DNA from: Mycobacterium sp. AT1 | GTDB taxonomy: Bacteria > Actinomycetota > Actinomycetes > Mycobacteriales > Mycobacteriaceae | NCBI RefSeq assembly: GCF_002043095.1 | Contig: NZ_MVOC01000077.1 | Span: forward strand, 1-47,628 | DNA: 47,628 nt | Direction: 5' to 3' | In this document: one piece after another, positions 7,870 to 15,688 of the stretch | How positions within the stretch are numbered: the stretch's first letter is position 1 | How the letters are laid out: every line of letters starts with the position of its first letter | Notes under the pieces: generated by a model | Told to the model about the DNA's origin: nothing | Databases searched by the model: none | The model's input: only the letters and a program-made list of their open reading frames with translations | Translations under genes and position numbers: made by a program

Positions 7870-8763
7870 ATGGAGAATCCACGACTGCTGTTCGTCCACG
7901 CGCATCCGGACGACGAGACGCTGACCACCGGCGCCACGATCGCCCACTACGTGGCACGCGGAGCCCAGGTTCAGGTCGTGACGTGCACCCTCGGTGAGGA
8001 GGGCGAGGTCATCGGTGACCGCTTCGCGCAGTTGGCCGCCGATGCAGCCGATCAGCTCGGCGGTTACCGCATCAGCGAGCTGACGTCTGCGCTAAGCGAA
8101 TTGGGAGTCGACGGTCCACGCTTCCTCGGCGGCGCGGGGAAGTGGCGCGACTCAGGTATGGCGGGCACCCCGGCCCGCGACGGCCGGCAGAGGTTCGTCG
8201 ACGCCGACCCGGCCGAGCCGATCGCGGCGCTCGTCGCGGTCATCCGTGACCTTCGCCCCCACGTCGTCGTCACCTACGACCCCAACGGTGGATACGGACA
8301 CCCCGACCACATCCGCGCCCACGAGGTGACGACGGCCGCCGTCGCCGCCGCGGCCGGAACCGGTCACCCCGGCGAACCCTGGCAGGTGCCCAAGTTCTAC
8401 TGGACCGTCATGGCGCGCACCGCGGTCGAACTCGGCATGCGGGAACTCGCCGACCTCGATCTGCCCGCCGAGTGGATCCGGGTCTCGGCCGCCGACTTCG
8501 TCGCCGTCGTCGGCGCGATCGACGACGCGGAGGTCGACGCGGTGGTCGACGCGCCGGAGAGCCGGGCGGCCAAGGTCGCCGCGCTGCGGGCGCACGCCAC
8601 GCAGGTGACGGTGGAACCGGGCGGCCGCGCGTGCACGCTGTCGAACAACGTCGCGCTGCCGATCCCGGCGAGCGAGCACTACGTGCTGGTCGAGGGGACG
8701 GCCGGCGCGCGGGACGGTCGCGGTTGGGAAACCGATCTACTCGCCGGCGTGAACCTGGGATAG
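7870..8763 (+). CDS. mshB: MshB, GlcNAc-Ins deacetylase (mycothiol biosynthesis)
   Basis: A 297-aa zinc deacetylase that removes the acetyl group from GlcNAc-inositol, the second step of mycothiol synthesis in the cytosol. The zinc ligands are visible: AHPDDE gives His12 and Asp15 (Asp14 is the neighbouring catalytic residue) and GYGHPDH gives His144. GEEGEVIGDR and TYDPNGGYGHPDH match the LmbE/MshB family, and length is close to the 303 aa of M. tuberculosis. ATG 7870 was chosen over GTG 7864 because MENPRLLFVHAHPDD aligns with the known N-terminus and because the TATCTT -10 box is 6 nt upstream. Confidence 0.95.
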   Translation: MENPRLLFVHAHPDDETLTTGATIAHYVARGAQVQVVTCTLGEEGEVIGDRFAQLAADAADQLGGYRISELTSALSELGVDGPRFLGGAGKWRDSGMAGTPARDGRQRFVDADPAEPIAALVAVIRDLRPHVVVTYDPNGGYGHPDHIRAHEVTTAAVAAAAGTGHPGEPWQVPKFYWTVMARTAVELGMRELADLDLPAEWIRVSAADFVAVVGAIDDAEVDAVVDAPESRAAKVAALRAHATQVTVEPGGRACTLSNNVALPIPASEHYVLVEGTAGARDGRGWETDLLAGVNLG

Positions 8764-8782
8764 CAACGGCGAGAAGGGGTAC

Positions 8783-8827
8783 GCTGCGATCAATTGGCGG
8801 ACCCCGCTGCGACTAATTGGCGACCCC
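8783..8827 (+). repeat. Imperfect tandem repeat (23 + 22 bp) upstream of the small ORF
   Basis: Two adjacent units both begin GCTGCGA, contain AATTGGCG and end ACCCC (8783-8805 and 8806-8827), differing at a few positions. A TACGCT -10-like box (8780-8785) overlaps the first unit. It may be a double operator or a recent duplication. Confidence 0.45.
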
Positions 8828-8842
8828 GAGGAAGGGATGGCG

Positions 8843-8950
8843 ATGGACCCGGATCTGGATCCCAACCTGCAACATTGGCAGGATCGCTTGGACAGCTTTC
8901 AGTGGGTCGTCGGCGGCATGGTGGGCCTGCTCGACAGCGTTCCCACCTGA
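8843..8950 (+). CDS. Small ORF (35 aa) coupled to the following membrane protein
   Basis: The ORF reads MDPDLDPNLQHWQDRLDSFQ and continues to a hydrophobic end with VVGGMVGLL. It is preceded by GAGGAAGGG at good spacing for ATG 8843; an ATG at 8837 is also in frame. Acidic N-half and amphipathic or hydrophobic C-half suggest a small membrane-associated peptide. Its TGA overlaps the CTG from which the next gene appears to start (CTGA), implying translational coupling. I do not recognise a family. It could be an upstream ORF that only sets expression of the next gene. Confidence 0.5.
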   Translation: MDPDLDPNLQHWQDRLDSFQWVVGGMVGLLDSVPT

Positions 8951-9333
8951 CCACTCGTCCTTCCGGTCGGCTGCGGTTCGCCGCACTGGCCGTTCTCACA
9001 CTCGACGGTGTTCTGTCGGCCGTCATCGGCGCGTTCTTCCTGCCGCTCTACGTTGGCGCCTTTCCCTTGCCCGTCAGCGGCCTGATCAGCGGTCTGCTGA
9101 ACCTTGCCTTGGTGTGGGCGGCGCTGCAGTGGGAGACGTCGCCTCGGCTCGCGGCGCTGCCGCTGTGGGCCTGGCTGGTCACGACTCTCGGGCTGACGTT
9201 GGGCGGGCCAGGCGGTGACATCGTCCTCAGCGGCGCCGGGGTCATGCAGCTGGCACCGGTGATCTTCGTGGTGCTCGGCGGCGGGCCGCCGGCCTACTTC
9301 CTGTGGCGGCTGACGTCGAGGGTCGCCGCCTAG
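8947..9333 (+). CDS. Four-helix membrane protein (Rv1171-like), probable CTG start
   Basis: About 128 aa with four predicted transmembrane segments, including LRFAALAVLTLDGVLSAVIG and PVSGLISGLLNLALVWAAL. The order mshB followed by this gene matches Rv1170-Rv1171. The homologous region begins at about RLRFAALAVL. Upstream in this frame the nearest starts are CTG 8947, overlapping the stop of the small ORF as CTGA, and GTG 8902, which would force a 49-nt overlap with the small ORF. CTG is the more economical choice but unproven. Function unknown. Confidence 0.65.
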   Translation: MTTRPSGRLRFAALAVLTLDGVLSAVIGAFFLPLYVGAFPLPVSGLISGLLNLALVWAALQWETSPRLAALPLWAWLVTTLGLTLGGPGGDIVLSGAGVMQLAPVIFVVLGGGPPAYFLWRLTSRVAA

Positions 9334-10481
9334 CCTTCGTCGCTCTCCGCGGGGCTCTTCGTGTCGGGCCCGGTGTCGGCCGTCTTGGGGTCCGGCGCCG
9401 CGGCGGGCGCGGGGGCCGTCGTGGGGTGTGTTCCCGCCTCGGTTCCAGTGGTAGTCGTGGCTCCGGTGGTCGTGGTGGTGGTGACCGTCGTCGTGCCGGT
9501 GGTGGTGCCGTTCCCGCCACGCACCTCGCCCTGGGCCTGCACGCCGCCTGCGGCGGTGGTGGTCGGCGGCTTGGGCGATTCGGTGGGCTCGGGTGTCTCA
9601 GGGGTCTTCGTGGGCTCAACGGTTTTCGTGGGCTCAGGGCTTTCGGACGGCTCGGCGGTCGGGCTGGGCTCGGCGGTTTCCGAGGGCTTGGTCGTTTCCG
9701 AGGGCTCAGTGGTCTTGGTGGGCTCGGCCGTGGTCTTGGTGGGCTCGGCCGACGCAGACGGCTCGGCACCCGGCGCAGGAGCCTCCCCACCCTCGGGCGC
9801 CTCCTGAATCTCCTGAACCTCGGACGCCTCCTCGACGACCGGCATCTCCCGTGCCACCGCGAGCGGTCGCGGTGGGAGCGGCGGGATCAGCCAGCCGAAG
9901 AAGTAGTTGAACTCGGCGACGCCGGTGTTGATCAGGGCGTTGACCGACGTCTGGCCGACGGCGACGAGGCCGTTGACGTAGGACGCCAGGTTCAGCGGAT
10001 CGTTCACCACGGGGACGACCAGCTGGTAGACGATGCTGTCGGAGATCGGCAGGACGAGGTTGTAGTAGACGATGTTGACCTGGTCGGCGATGGCGTATCC
10101 GAACGGGACGAAGCCGAGGACGTAGTCGGCGAGCTGGACCCCGTAGGTCACCCAGTACCGGAGGAACTGATAGCCCGCGACGATGGCGTCGGAGGCCGCG
10201 TTGAAGGTGGCGGGGGCGTCGACCACGGCGGACGTGCCGGCTGGGTCGAGGCGCGCCATCGCGGCCGTCGCGTCGGCGAAGTGCGCGGGATTCGGCGGCG
10301 TGGTGAGCAGCGAGCGCACCGCTGCGGCCAGCTCGACCCGCGGTGCAGGCTGTACCTGCGCGGCGACGGCGGTCGGACCCGCGGGCGCGGCGGCGGGGGC
10401 GGTCGGCGGGATCGCCACGACGGCCGCCGCGGTGAGCGTGGCGACCCCCACGCGAAGGCAAGAGCCAATAGATCCACTCAT
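9330..10481 (-). CDS. Secreted protein with Pro/Glu/Thr repeat tail
   Basis: A 383-aa protein. The N-terminal 40 residues form a signal peptide rich in Ala. Residues about 45-215 are a compact domain with aromatic-rich helices (FLRYWVTYG, YNLVLPISDSIVYQLV), seen in a family of exported mycobacterial proteins of unknown role. From about residue 235 the protein is a low-complexity tail of EPTKTT, EPSETT and EPSPTA units followed by Thr-rich and Gly-rich stretches, a likely O-mannosylated or cell-wall-spanning stalk. ATG 10481 has a GGGGAG ribosome site. It occupies the place of PE12 in M. tuberculosis but is not a PE protein. Its stop overlaps the stop of the convergent membrane protein gene. 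Confidence 0.75.
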   Translation of the reverse strand: MSGSIGSCLRVGVATLTAAAVVAIPPTAPAAAPAGPTAVAAQVQPAPRVELAAAVRSLLTTPPNPAHFADATAAMARLDPAGTSAVVDAPATFNAASDAIVAGYQFLRYWVTYGVQLADYVLGFVPFGYAIADQVNIVYYNLVLPISDSIVYQLVVPVVNDPLNLASYVNGLVAVGQTSVNALINTGVAEFNYFFGWLIPPLPPRPLAVAREMPVVEEASEVQEIQEAPEGGEAPAPGAEPSASAEPTKTTAEPTKTTEPSETTKPSETAEPSPTAEPSESPEPTKTVEPTKTPETPEPTESPKPPTTTAAGGVQAQGEVRGGNGTTTGTTTVTTTTTTGATTTTGTEAGTHPTTAPAPAAAPDPKTADTGPDTKSPAESDEG

Positions 10482-10587
10482 GATGTGCTCCCCAGAGGTC
10501 CGTCACCGATGCCGTTGCTCGGTAAGTTACGCGGACCTGCGCGTCGCCGGAGCGAGATGGCCCTGCAACGTCGCGCCGTTCTGGCGC

Positions 10588-10642
10588 TAGTGTGGCCGGT
10601 ATGCCTGTGGCAGTTGTTTCGGATTGTGGGATGCGCGGATGA
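10588..10642 (+). promoter_or_regulatory. fbiC promoter with possible leaderless 13-codon upstream ORF
   Basis: A TAGTGT -10 box (10588-10593) is followed by 7 nt and ATG 10601, which opens MPVAVVSDCGMRG and stops at TGA 10640-10642, 28 nt before the fbiC start. This would be a leaderless leader peptide in the fbiC 5' region. Confidence 0.35.
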
Positions 10643-10670
10643 TTTCGGACGACCGTGGGGTTACAGGGGA

Positions 10671-13259
10671 GTGGCTCTGAACCCCCAGCGTGGTGCCGAT
10701 CTGCCCATTCCCGTCGTGCCTCCGGCCCCGACGGAACCAAGTGCACCGTCGCCCGCCGCGGTGCGGCGTGTGTTGCGACGTGCCCGTGACGGGGTGGCGC
10801 TGAACGTCGACGAAGCCGCGATTGCGATGACGGTGCGCGGCGCCGACCTCGAAGACCTGATGGCCAGCGCGGCCAGGGTGCGCGACGCGGGTCTGACCGC
10901 AGCCGGTCGGGTAGGTGCCACCGGCAAGCTGCCCGTCAGCTATTCGCGCAAGGTCTTCATCCCGGTCACGCACCTGTGCCGCGACACCTGCCACTACTGC
11001 ACCTTCGTCACGGTTCCCGGAAAGCTGCGGGCGGCGGGCAAGGGCATGTACATGGAGCCCGACGAGATACTCGACGTCGCTCGCCGCGGTGCCGAGTTGG
11101 GTTGCAAGGAAGCGCTTTTCACCCTGGGTGATCGACCAGAGGCGCGGTGGCCGGAAGCCAAGCAGTGGCTCGACGAACGCGGATATGACTCGACGCTGGC
11201 CTACGTCAGGGCGATGGCGATCCGCGTCCTGGAGGAGACGGGGCTGCTGCCGCACCTCAACCCTGGCGTGATGACCTGGTCGGAGCTGTCGGCGCTCAAG
11301 CCGGTCGCACCGTCGATGGGCATGATGCTGGAGACCACGTCGCGGCGGTTGTACGAGACGAAGGGCCTGGCTCACTACGGCAGTCCCGACAAGGATCCCG
11401 CCGTGCGTCTGCGCACGCTGGACGACGCGGGCCGGCTGTCGGTGCCGTTCACGACCGGCCTTCTCGTCGGCATCGGCGAGAACCTCACCGAGCGTGCCGA
11501 GACGATGCATGCGATTCGCCGCTCCCACAAGGAGTTTGGCCACGTCCAAGAAGTGATCGTGCAGAACTTCCGGGCCAAGGATCACACCGCGATGGCGAGC
11601 ACGCCGGACACGGGAATCGACGACTTCCTGGCGACCGTGGCCGTGACCCGGCTGGTGCTCGGCCCGAAGATGCGCATCCAGGCCCCGCCGAATCTGGTGT
11701 CGCGGGACGAGTGCCTGGCGCTGATCGGTGCCGGCGTCGACGACTGGGGCGGTGTGTCTCCGCTGACCCCGGATCACGTCAACCCGGAACGCCCGTGGCC
11801 CGCGCTTGACGAACTCGCCGCGGTGACCGCCGAGGCCGGCTACGACCTGGTGCAACGTCTGACCGCGCAGCCGCAGTACGTGCAGGCCGGCGCGGCGTGG
11901 ATCGACCCCCGGGTGCGGGGACACGTCGACGCGCTGGCCGATCCGGAGACCGGCTTCGCCCGCGACGTCAACCCGGTCGGGCGGCCGTGGCAGGAACCCG
12001 ATGAGGCGACGGAGTCGCTGGGTCGCACCGACCTGAACACCGCGATCGACTCCGAAGGCCGGCTCACCGAAACGCGCAGCGACCTCGGTAGTGCGTTCGG
12101 TGACTGGGAGTCCATCCGCGCCAAGGTCGACGAGCTCGCGACCCGGGCCCCGGAACGCATCGACACCGACGTCCTCGCCGCACTGCGCGCCGCGGAGTCC
12201 AACCCCGCGGGTCTGAGTGACGACGCGTATCACGCGCTGGCCACCGCCGACGGCCCGGCCATGGATGCCGTTGCCGCGCTTGCCGATTCGTTGCGTCGCG
12301 ACGTGGTCGGGGACGACGTGACGTTCGTGGTCAACCGCAACATCAACTTCACCAACATCTGCTACACCGGGTGCCGGTTCTGCGCGTTCGCCCAGCGCAA
12401 GGGTGACGCGGACGCCTTCTCGCTGTCGACCGACGACGTCGCCGACCGCGCGTGGGAAGCCCACGTCGCCGGTGCCACCGAGGTCTGCATGCAGGGCGGC
12501 ATCGATCCCGAACTGCCCGTCACCGGGTACGCCGACCTGGTTCGTGCGGTGAAGGCGCGGGTGCCGTCGATGCACGTGCACGCCTTCTCGCCGATGGAGA
12601 TCTCCAACGGCGTCACCAAGAGCGGGACGTCGATCCGCGAGTGGCTGACGAATCTGCGGGAGGCCGGGCTCGGCTCGATTCCCGGGACGGCCGCGGAGAT
12701 CCTCGACGACGAAGTGCGCTGGGTGCTGACCAAGGGCAAGCTGCCGACCTCGGCGTGGATCGAGGTCATCACGACCGCCCACGAAGTCGGTCTGCGATCC
12801 AGTTCGACGATGATGTACGGCCACGTCGACACCCCGCGGCACTGGGTCGGTCACCTCAACGTGCTGCGCGACATCCAGGACCGCACCGGTGGTTTCACCG
12901 AGTTCGTGCCGCTGCCGTTCGTGCACCAGTCCTCACCGCTGTACCTGGCGGGCGGCGCCCGACCGGGTCCGACGCACCGCGACAATCGCGCTGTGCACGC
13001 CTTGGCTCGAATCATGTTGCACGGCAGGATTTCCAACATCCAGACCAGTTGGGTCAAGCTTGGCGTCGAGCGCACCCAGGTGATGCTGCGTGGTGGCGCC
13101 AACGATCTGGGCGGCACGTTGATGGAGGAGACCATTTCGCGGATGGCGGGCTCGGAGAACGGGTCCGCGAAGTCCGTCGAGGAGCTTGTGTCGATCGCCG
13201 AGGGCATCGGCCGCCCGGCACGTCAACGCTCCACGACGTACGACGCCCTGGTCGCCTGA
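10671..13259 (+). CDS. fbiC: FbiC, FO synthase (bifunctional radical SAM, F420 biosynthesis)
   Basis: A 862-aa fusion of the CofG and CofH radical SAM enzymes. It builds the deazaflavin FO from 5-amino-6-ribitylaminouracil and tyrosine, the chromophore of coenzyme F420. Two CxxxCxxC clusters are present: CRDTCHYC (Cys103, 107, 110) in the N-terminal CofG half and CYTGCRFC (Cys564, 568, 571) in the C-terminal CofH half. The linker falls at about residues 430-500. Length is close to the 856 aa of Rv1173. The start is not certain: GTG 10671 precedes the conserved N-terminus but its AGGGGA is too close for a normal ribosome site; GTG 10626 is an alternative. Confidence 0.93.
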   Translation: MALNPQRGADLPIPVVPPAPTEPSAPSPAAVRRVLRRARDGVALNVDEAAIAMTVRGADLEDLMASAARVRDAGLTAAGRVGATGKLPVSYSRKVFIPVTHLCRDTCHYCTFVTVPGKLRAAGKGMYMEPDEILDVARRGAELGCKEALFTLGDRPEARWPEAKQWLDERGYDSTLAYVRAMAIRVLEETGLLPHLNPGVMTWSELSALKPVAPSMGMMLETTSRRLYETKGLAHYGSPDKDPAVRLRTLDDAGRLSVPFTTGLLVGIGENLTERAETMHAIRRSHKEFGHVQEVIVQNFRAKDHTAMASTPDTGIDDFLATVAVTRLVLGPKMRIQAPPNLVSRDECLALIGAGVDDWGGVSPLTPDHVNPERPWPALDELAAVTAEAGYDLVQRLTAQPQYVQAGAAWIDPRVRGHVDALADPETGFARDVNPVGRPWQEPDEATESLGRTDLNTAIDSEGRLTETRSDLGSAFGDWESIRAKVDELATRAPERIDTDVLAALRAAESNPAGLSDDAYHALATADGPAMDAVAALADSLRRDVVGDDVTFVVNRNINFTNICYTGCRFCAFAQRKGDADAFSLSTDDVADRAWEAHVAGATEVCMQGGIDPELPVTGYADLVRAVKARVPSMHVHAFSPMEISNGVTKSGTSIREWLTNLREAGLGSIPGTAAEILDDEVRWVLTKGKLPTSAWIEVITTAHEVGLRSSSTMMYGHVDTPRHWVGHLNVLRDIQDRTGGFTEFVPLPFVHQSSPLYLAGGARPGPTHRDNRAVHALARIMLHGRISNIQTSWVKLGVERTQVMLRGGANDLGGTLMEETISRMAGSENGSAKSVEELVSIAEGIGRPARQRSTTYDALVA

Positions 13260-13269
13260 CCCGGGAGAA

Positions 13270-13284
13270 TCACGCAAGTCGTGA
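13270..13284. terminator. Short hairpin after fbiC
   Basis: TCACG-caagt-CGTGA forms a 5-bp stem just after the fbiC stop. It has no U tract, so it is a weak candidate. Confidence 0.25.
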
Positions 13285-13341
13285 ACTCACAGTAGTTCCG
13301 GCACGTATACAGAGGGACAGCCCCGAACCCAAGGAGCCCCC

Positions 13342-13803
13342 TTGACCACGATTGCCGGCCTACCCGCCCACGCCCTGCTCGTCCACGCCATCGTGGTGCT
13401 CGCGCCGCTCGTCGCGCTGCTCGAGATCCTTTGCGGCTTCTGGCCCGCCGCGCGCCGCCGCCTGGTGTGGTTGGTGTTGGCCCTCGCCGCCGTGACAACG
13501 GTGTTGACGCCCATCACCACCGAGGCCGGGGAGTGGCTGTTGGAGAGCGGTGGTCAGCCGCGCCCGATCCTGCTGGAGCACGCCGAGCGCGGCGACTGGA
13601 TGATCTACTTCTCCGTTGCGCTGCTTGTGGTCGCCGTCGCCCAGGCGGTGCTGCACGTGCTGGAGACCCGATCCGACACGCCACGGAAGGTCGCGACCGC
13701 CGTCGTCGCGGTGGCGGCTCTCGTCGTGGGGGTGTCCTCGATCGTGACGGTCGTCCGGATTGGCGACGCGGGCGCCCAAGCCGTGTGGGGTGAACGAGGC
13801 TGA
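13342..13803 (+). CDS. DUF2231-type four-helix membrane protein
   Basis: A 153-aa integral membrane protein. The N-terminus GLPAHALLVHAIVVLAPLVA carries the HxxxVH pattern of the DUF2231 family (predicted membrane proteins of unknown function, some haem-linked). Three more hydrophobic segments follow. TTG 13342 is the start, with AAGGAG at 13331-13336 at ideal distance, and a TATACA -10-like box at 13306-13311. The conserved histidines in helix one and the LLEHAERGDW loop could bind haem or metal (inference). It stands alone between fbiC and the P1 peptidase on the same strand. Confidence 0.75.
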   Translation: MTTIAGLPAHALLVHAIVVLAPLVALLEILCGFWPAARRRLVWLVLALAAVTTVLTPITTEAGEWLLESGGQPRPILLEHAERGDWMIYFSVALLVVAVAQAVLHVLETRSDTPRKVATAVVAVAALVVGVSSIVTVVRIGDAGAQAVWGERG

Positions 13804-13841
13804 TCCGCGCGAGCTGGGCTCGGGCGTGCTACTCGTAGGGG

Positions 13842-14975
13842 GTGACTTCACCTCAGACCCACACCGCTGACGGCCGTCCCCGCGCTCGTGGCCTTGGCAT
13901 CCCGTTGGCCGGTCGGCCCGGTCCGTTCAACGCGATCACCGACGTCCCTGGTGTCGAGGTGGGAACCGCCACCTTGATCGAGGGTGACGGCGTGCGCACC
14001 GGCGTCACCGCGATCCTGCCCCGCGGGCGCGACGGCGTTGGACGGCCGTGCGCGGCGGGGTGGCACTCGCTCAACGGCAACGGTGAGCTGACCGGCACCA
14101 CGTGGATCGAAGAGTCCGGAGCCTTCAATCTGCCCGTCGTGCTGTCGAATACGCACGCCGTCGGCGCCTGTCACACCGGTGTCGTGAGTTGGGTGAACCG
14201 GGTGCAGCCCCGGGTGGCGCGCCAGTGGCTGCTGCCAGTCTGCGGTGAGACGTGGGACGGCTATCTCAACGAGATCAACGGCTCGCACGTGCGGCCCGAA
14301 CACGTTGAGCAGGCGCTGGATTCAGCTGCATCCGGCGCGGTGGCGGAGGGCTCGGTCGGCGGCGGCACCGGGATGAACTGCTACGAATTCAAGGGCGGCA
14401 ACGGAACTGCGTCGCGGGTCGTCGAGTACGGAACGCACGAGTTCACCGTCGCGGCGTTCGTGCAGGCGAACTTCGGCGCCCGTGCCGAGCTGACCGTGGC
14501 GGGCCGGCACGTCGGGCCGCTGCTGGACGTCGAGAATCCGCTGGACTCCGACTGGTTCGCGGCGGACCTCGGATTGCGGCCGCCACCCGGCGCGGGTTCC
14601 GTCATCGTCGTCGTCGCGACCGACGCGCCGCTGCTGCCCGGCCAGTGCAAGGCGTTGGCCCGACGGGTGCCGTTGGGCTTGGCGAGGACCGGGACCACGG
14701 GCAGTCACTTCTCCGGCGACATCTTCCTGGCGTTCTCGACCGCGGCGGCCGACGGGCTGACGAGTGCCTTTCCGATCGGGCCGCCCTCCGACGACGAGTT
14801 CGGCACGCTGCGGTTCCTGCCGTGGGGCCGGATGGATGCGTTCTACACGGCCGTCGTCCAGTCGGTGGAGGAGGCGGTGCTGAACGCGCTGGTGGTCAAC
14901 GAGGACATGGTCGGCCGCGACGGGCACCGGTCGCCGCGGCTGCCGATCGAGGCGCTGTCGGTACTGCTGGGGTAG
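13842..14975 (+). CDS. P1 family (DmpA-like) aminopeptidase
   Basis: A 377-aa protein of the self-processing Ntn-type DmpA/BapA family (L-aminopeptidase/D-esterase/amidase, beta-peptidyl aminopeptidase). Family hallmarks are NAITDVPGVEVGTATLI near the N-terminus, VVLSNTHAVGACHTGVV, and the nucleophile region GSVGGGTGMNCYEFKGG followed by NGTASRVV. Precursors of this family cleave themselves just before the nucleophilic serine, giving two subunits. No signal peptide, so cytosolic. GTG 13842 starts the ORF 38 nt after the DUF2231 gene. The physiological substrate cannot be told from sequence. Confidence 0.85.
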   Translation: MTSPQTHTADGRPRARGLGIPLAGRPGPFNAITDVPGVEVGTATLIEGDGVRTGVTAILPRGRDGVGRPCAAGWHSLNGNGELTGTTWIEESGAFNLPVVLSNTHAVGACHTGVVSWVNRVQPRVARQWLLPVCGETWDGYLNEINGSHVRPEHVEQALDSAASGAVAEGSVGGGTGMNCYEFKGGNGTASRVVEYGTHEFTVAAFVQANFGARAELTVAGRHVGPLLDVENPLDSDWFAADLGLRPPPGAGSVIVVVATDAPLLPGQCKALARRVPLGLARTGTTGSHFSGDIFLAFSTAAADGLTSAFPIGPPSDDEFGTLRFLPWGRMDAFYTAVVQSVEEAVLNALVVNEDMVGRDGHRSPRLPIEALSVLLG

Positions 14976-14990
14976 GCCTGGAACAAATGT

Positions 14991-15011
14991 GGACCATGGT
15001 CCGTTTAAAGT
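14991..15011 (+). promoter_or_regulatory. 12-bp palindrome abutting the yceI promoter, likely repressor operator
   Basis: GGACCATGGTCC (14991-15002) is a perfect palindrome lying immediately upstream of a -10 box TAAAGT (15006-15011), in the position of the -35/-10 spacer. A dyad here would block RNA polymerase if bound, as for TetR- or MarR-type regulators. No regulator gene is adjacent. Confidence 0.5.
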
Positions 15012-15056
15012 GGGGAGGCGCCGGGTAGGCCGGCCCCAAGCCAAGGAGGACCAGAC

Positions 15057-15605
15057 ATGACTGCATCGGTAGCGAGCGCCCTGAGCACCGGCACGTGGGC
15101 CATCGACCCCGCCCATTCGTCGATCGGTTTCTCGGTACGCCACCTGATGGTGAGCAAGGTGCGCGGCAGCTTCGAGGCGTTCAGCGGCGCGATCGTGGTG
15201 GCCGAGGACGGCACCCCCTCGGTGACCGCCGAGATCGCCGTGGACTCCGTCAACACCGGCAACGAGCAGCGTGACGCGCACGTCAAGGCCGCCGACTTCT
15301 TCGACGTCGAGAATCACCCCACCGCCTCGTTCGTCTCGACCAGCGTGCGCCCCGACGGTGACGACTACGTCCTCGGCGGCAACTTCACCCTCAAGGGCGT
15401 GACCAAGCCGATCGACCTCAAGCTCGAGTTCAACGGCGTCAACCCGGGCATGGGCCACGGCGAGGTCGCCGGCTTCACCGCCACGGTCGTGCTCAACCGC
15501 AAGGACTTCGGCGTCGACATTGACATGCCGCTGGAGACCGGCGGCACCGTCATCGGTGACAAGGTCACCATCACCCTCGAGATCGAGGCGCTGAAGCAGG
15601 CCTAG
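15057..15605 (+). CDS. YceI-family lipocalin-like protein
   Basis: A 182-aa protein of the YceI family, beta-barrel proteins that bind polyisoprenoids or other long lipids. The typical elements are present: GTWAIDPAHSSIGFSVRHL at the start, VRGSFEAFSG, VNTGNEQRDAHVKAADFFD, and LTLKGVTKP-like FTLKGVTKPIDL. There is no signal peptide, so this is the cytosolic actinobacterial type. ATG 15057 has a strong AAGGAGGA ribosome site. A TAAAGT promoter with an overlapping palindrome lies 45 bp upstream, and a perfect 23-bp-stem terminator follows 10 bp after the stop, so the gene is a monocistronic regulated unit. Confidence 0.9.
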   Translation: MTASVASALSTGTWAIDPAHSSIGFSVRHLMVSKVRGSFEAFSGAIVVAEDGTPSVTAEIAVDSVNTGNEQRDAHVKAADFFDVENHPTASFVSTSVRPDGDDYVLGGNFTLKGVTKPIDLKLEFNGVNPGMGHGEVAGFTATVVLNRKDFGVDIDMPLETGGTVIGDKVTITLEIEALKQA

Positions 15606-15614
15606 TTTCCTCGC

Positions 15615-15671
15615 CGAGCAGACACAAAGGGCCCTCGTTTGGCACATTCGAGGGCCCTTTGTGTCTGCTCG
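15615..15671. terminator. Perfect 23-bp stem hairpin between convergent yceI and fadH
   Basis: The left arm 15615-15637 (CGAGCAGACACAAAGGGCCC plus TCG) and right arm 15649-15671 are exact reverse complements around an 11-nt loop. It sits between two convergent genes and can terminate both. No U tract follows. Confidence 0.75.
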
Positions 15672-15688
15672 CGAGGGGGCTGAGGGGG

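Noticed and set aside
10587..12926. 779-codon minus-strand frame opposite fbiC, and similar long frames opposite fadH, pruA, fadD36 and fadD6
   Set aside because: All lie wholly inside strongly supported genes and have no recognisable domains or ribosome sites.
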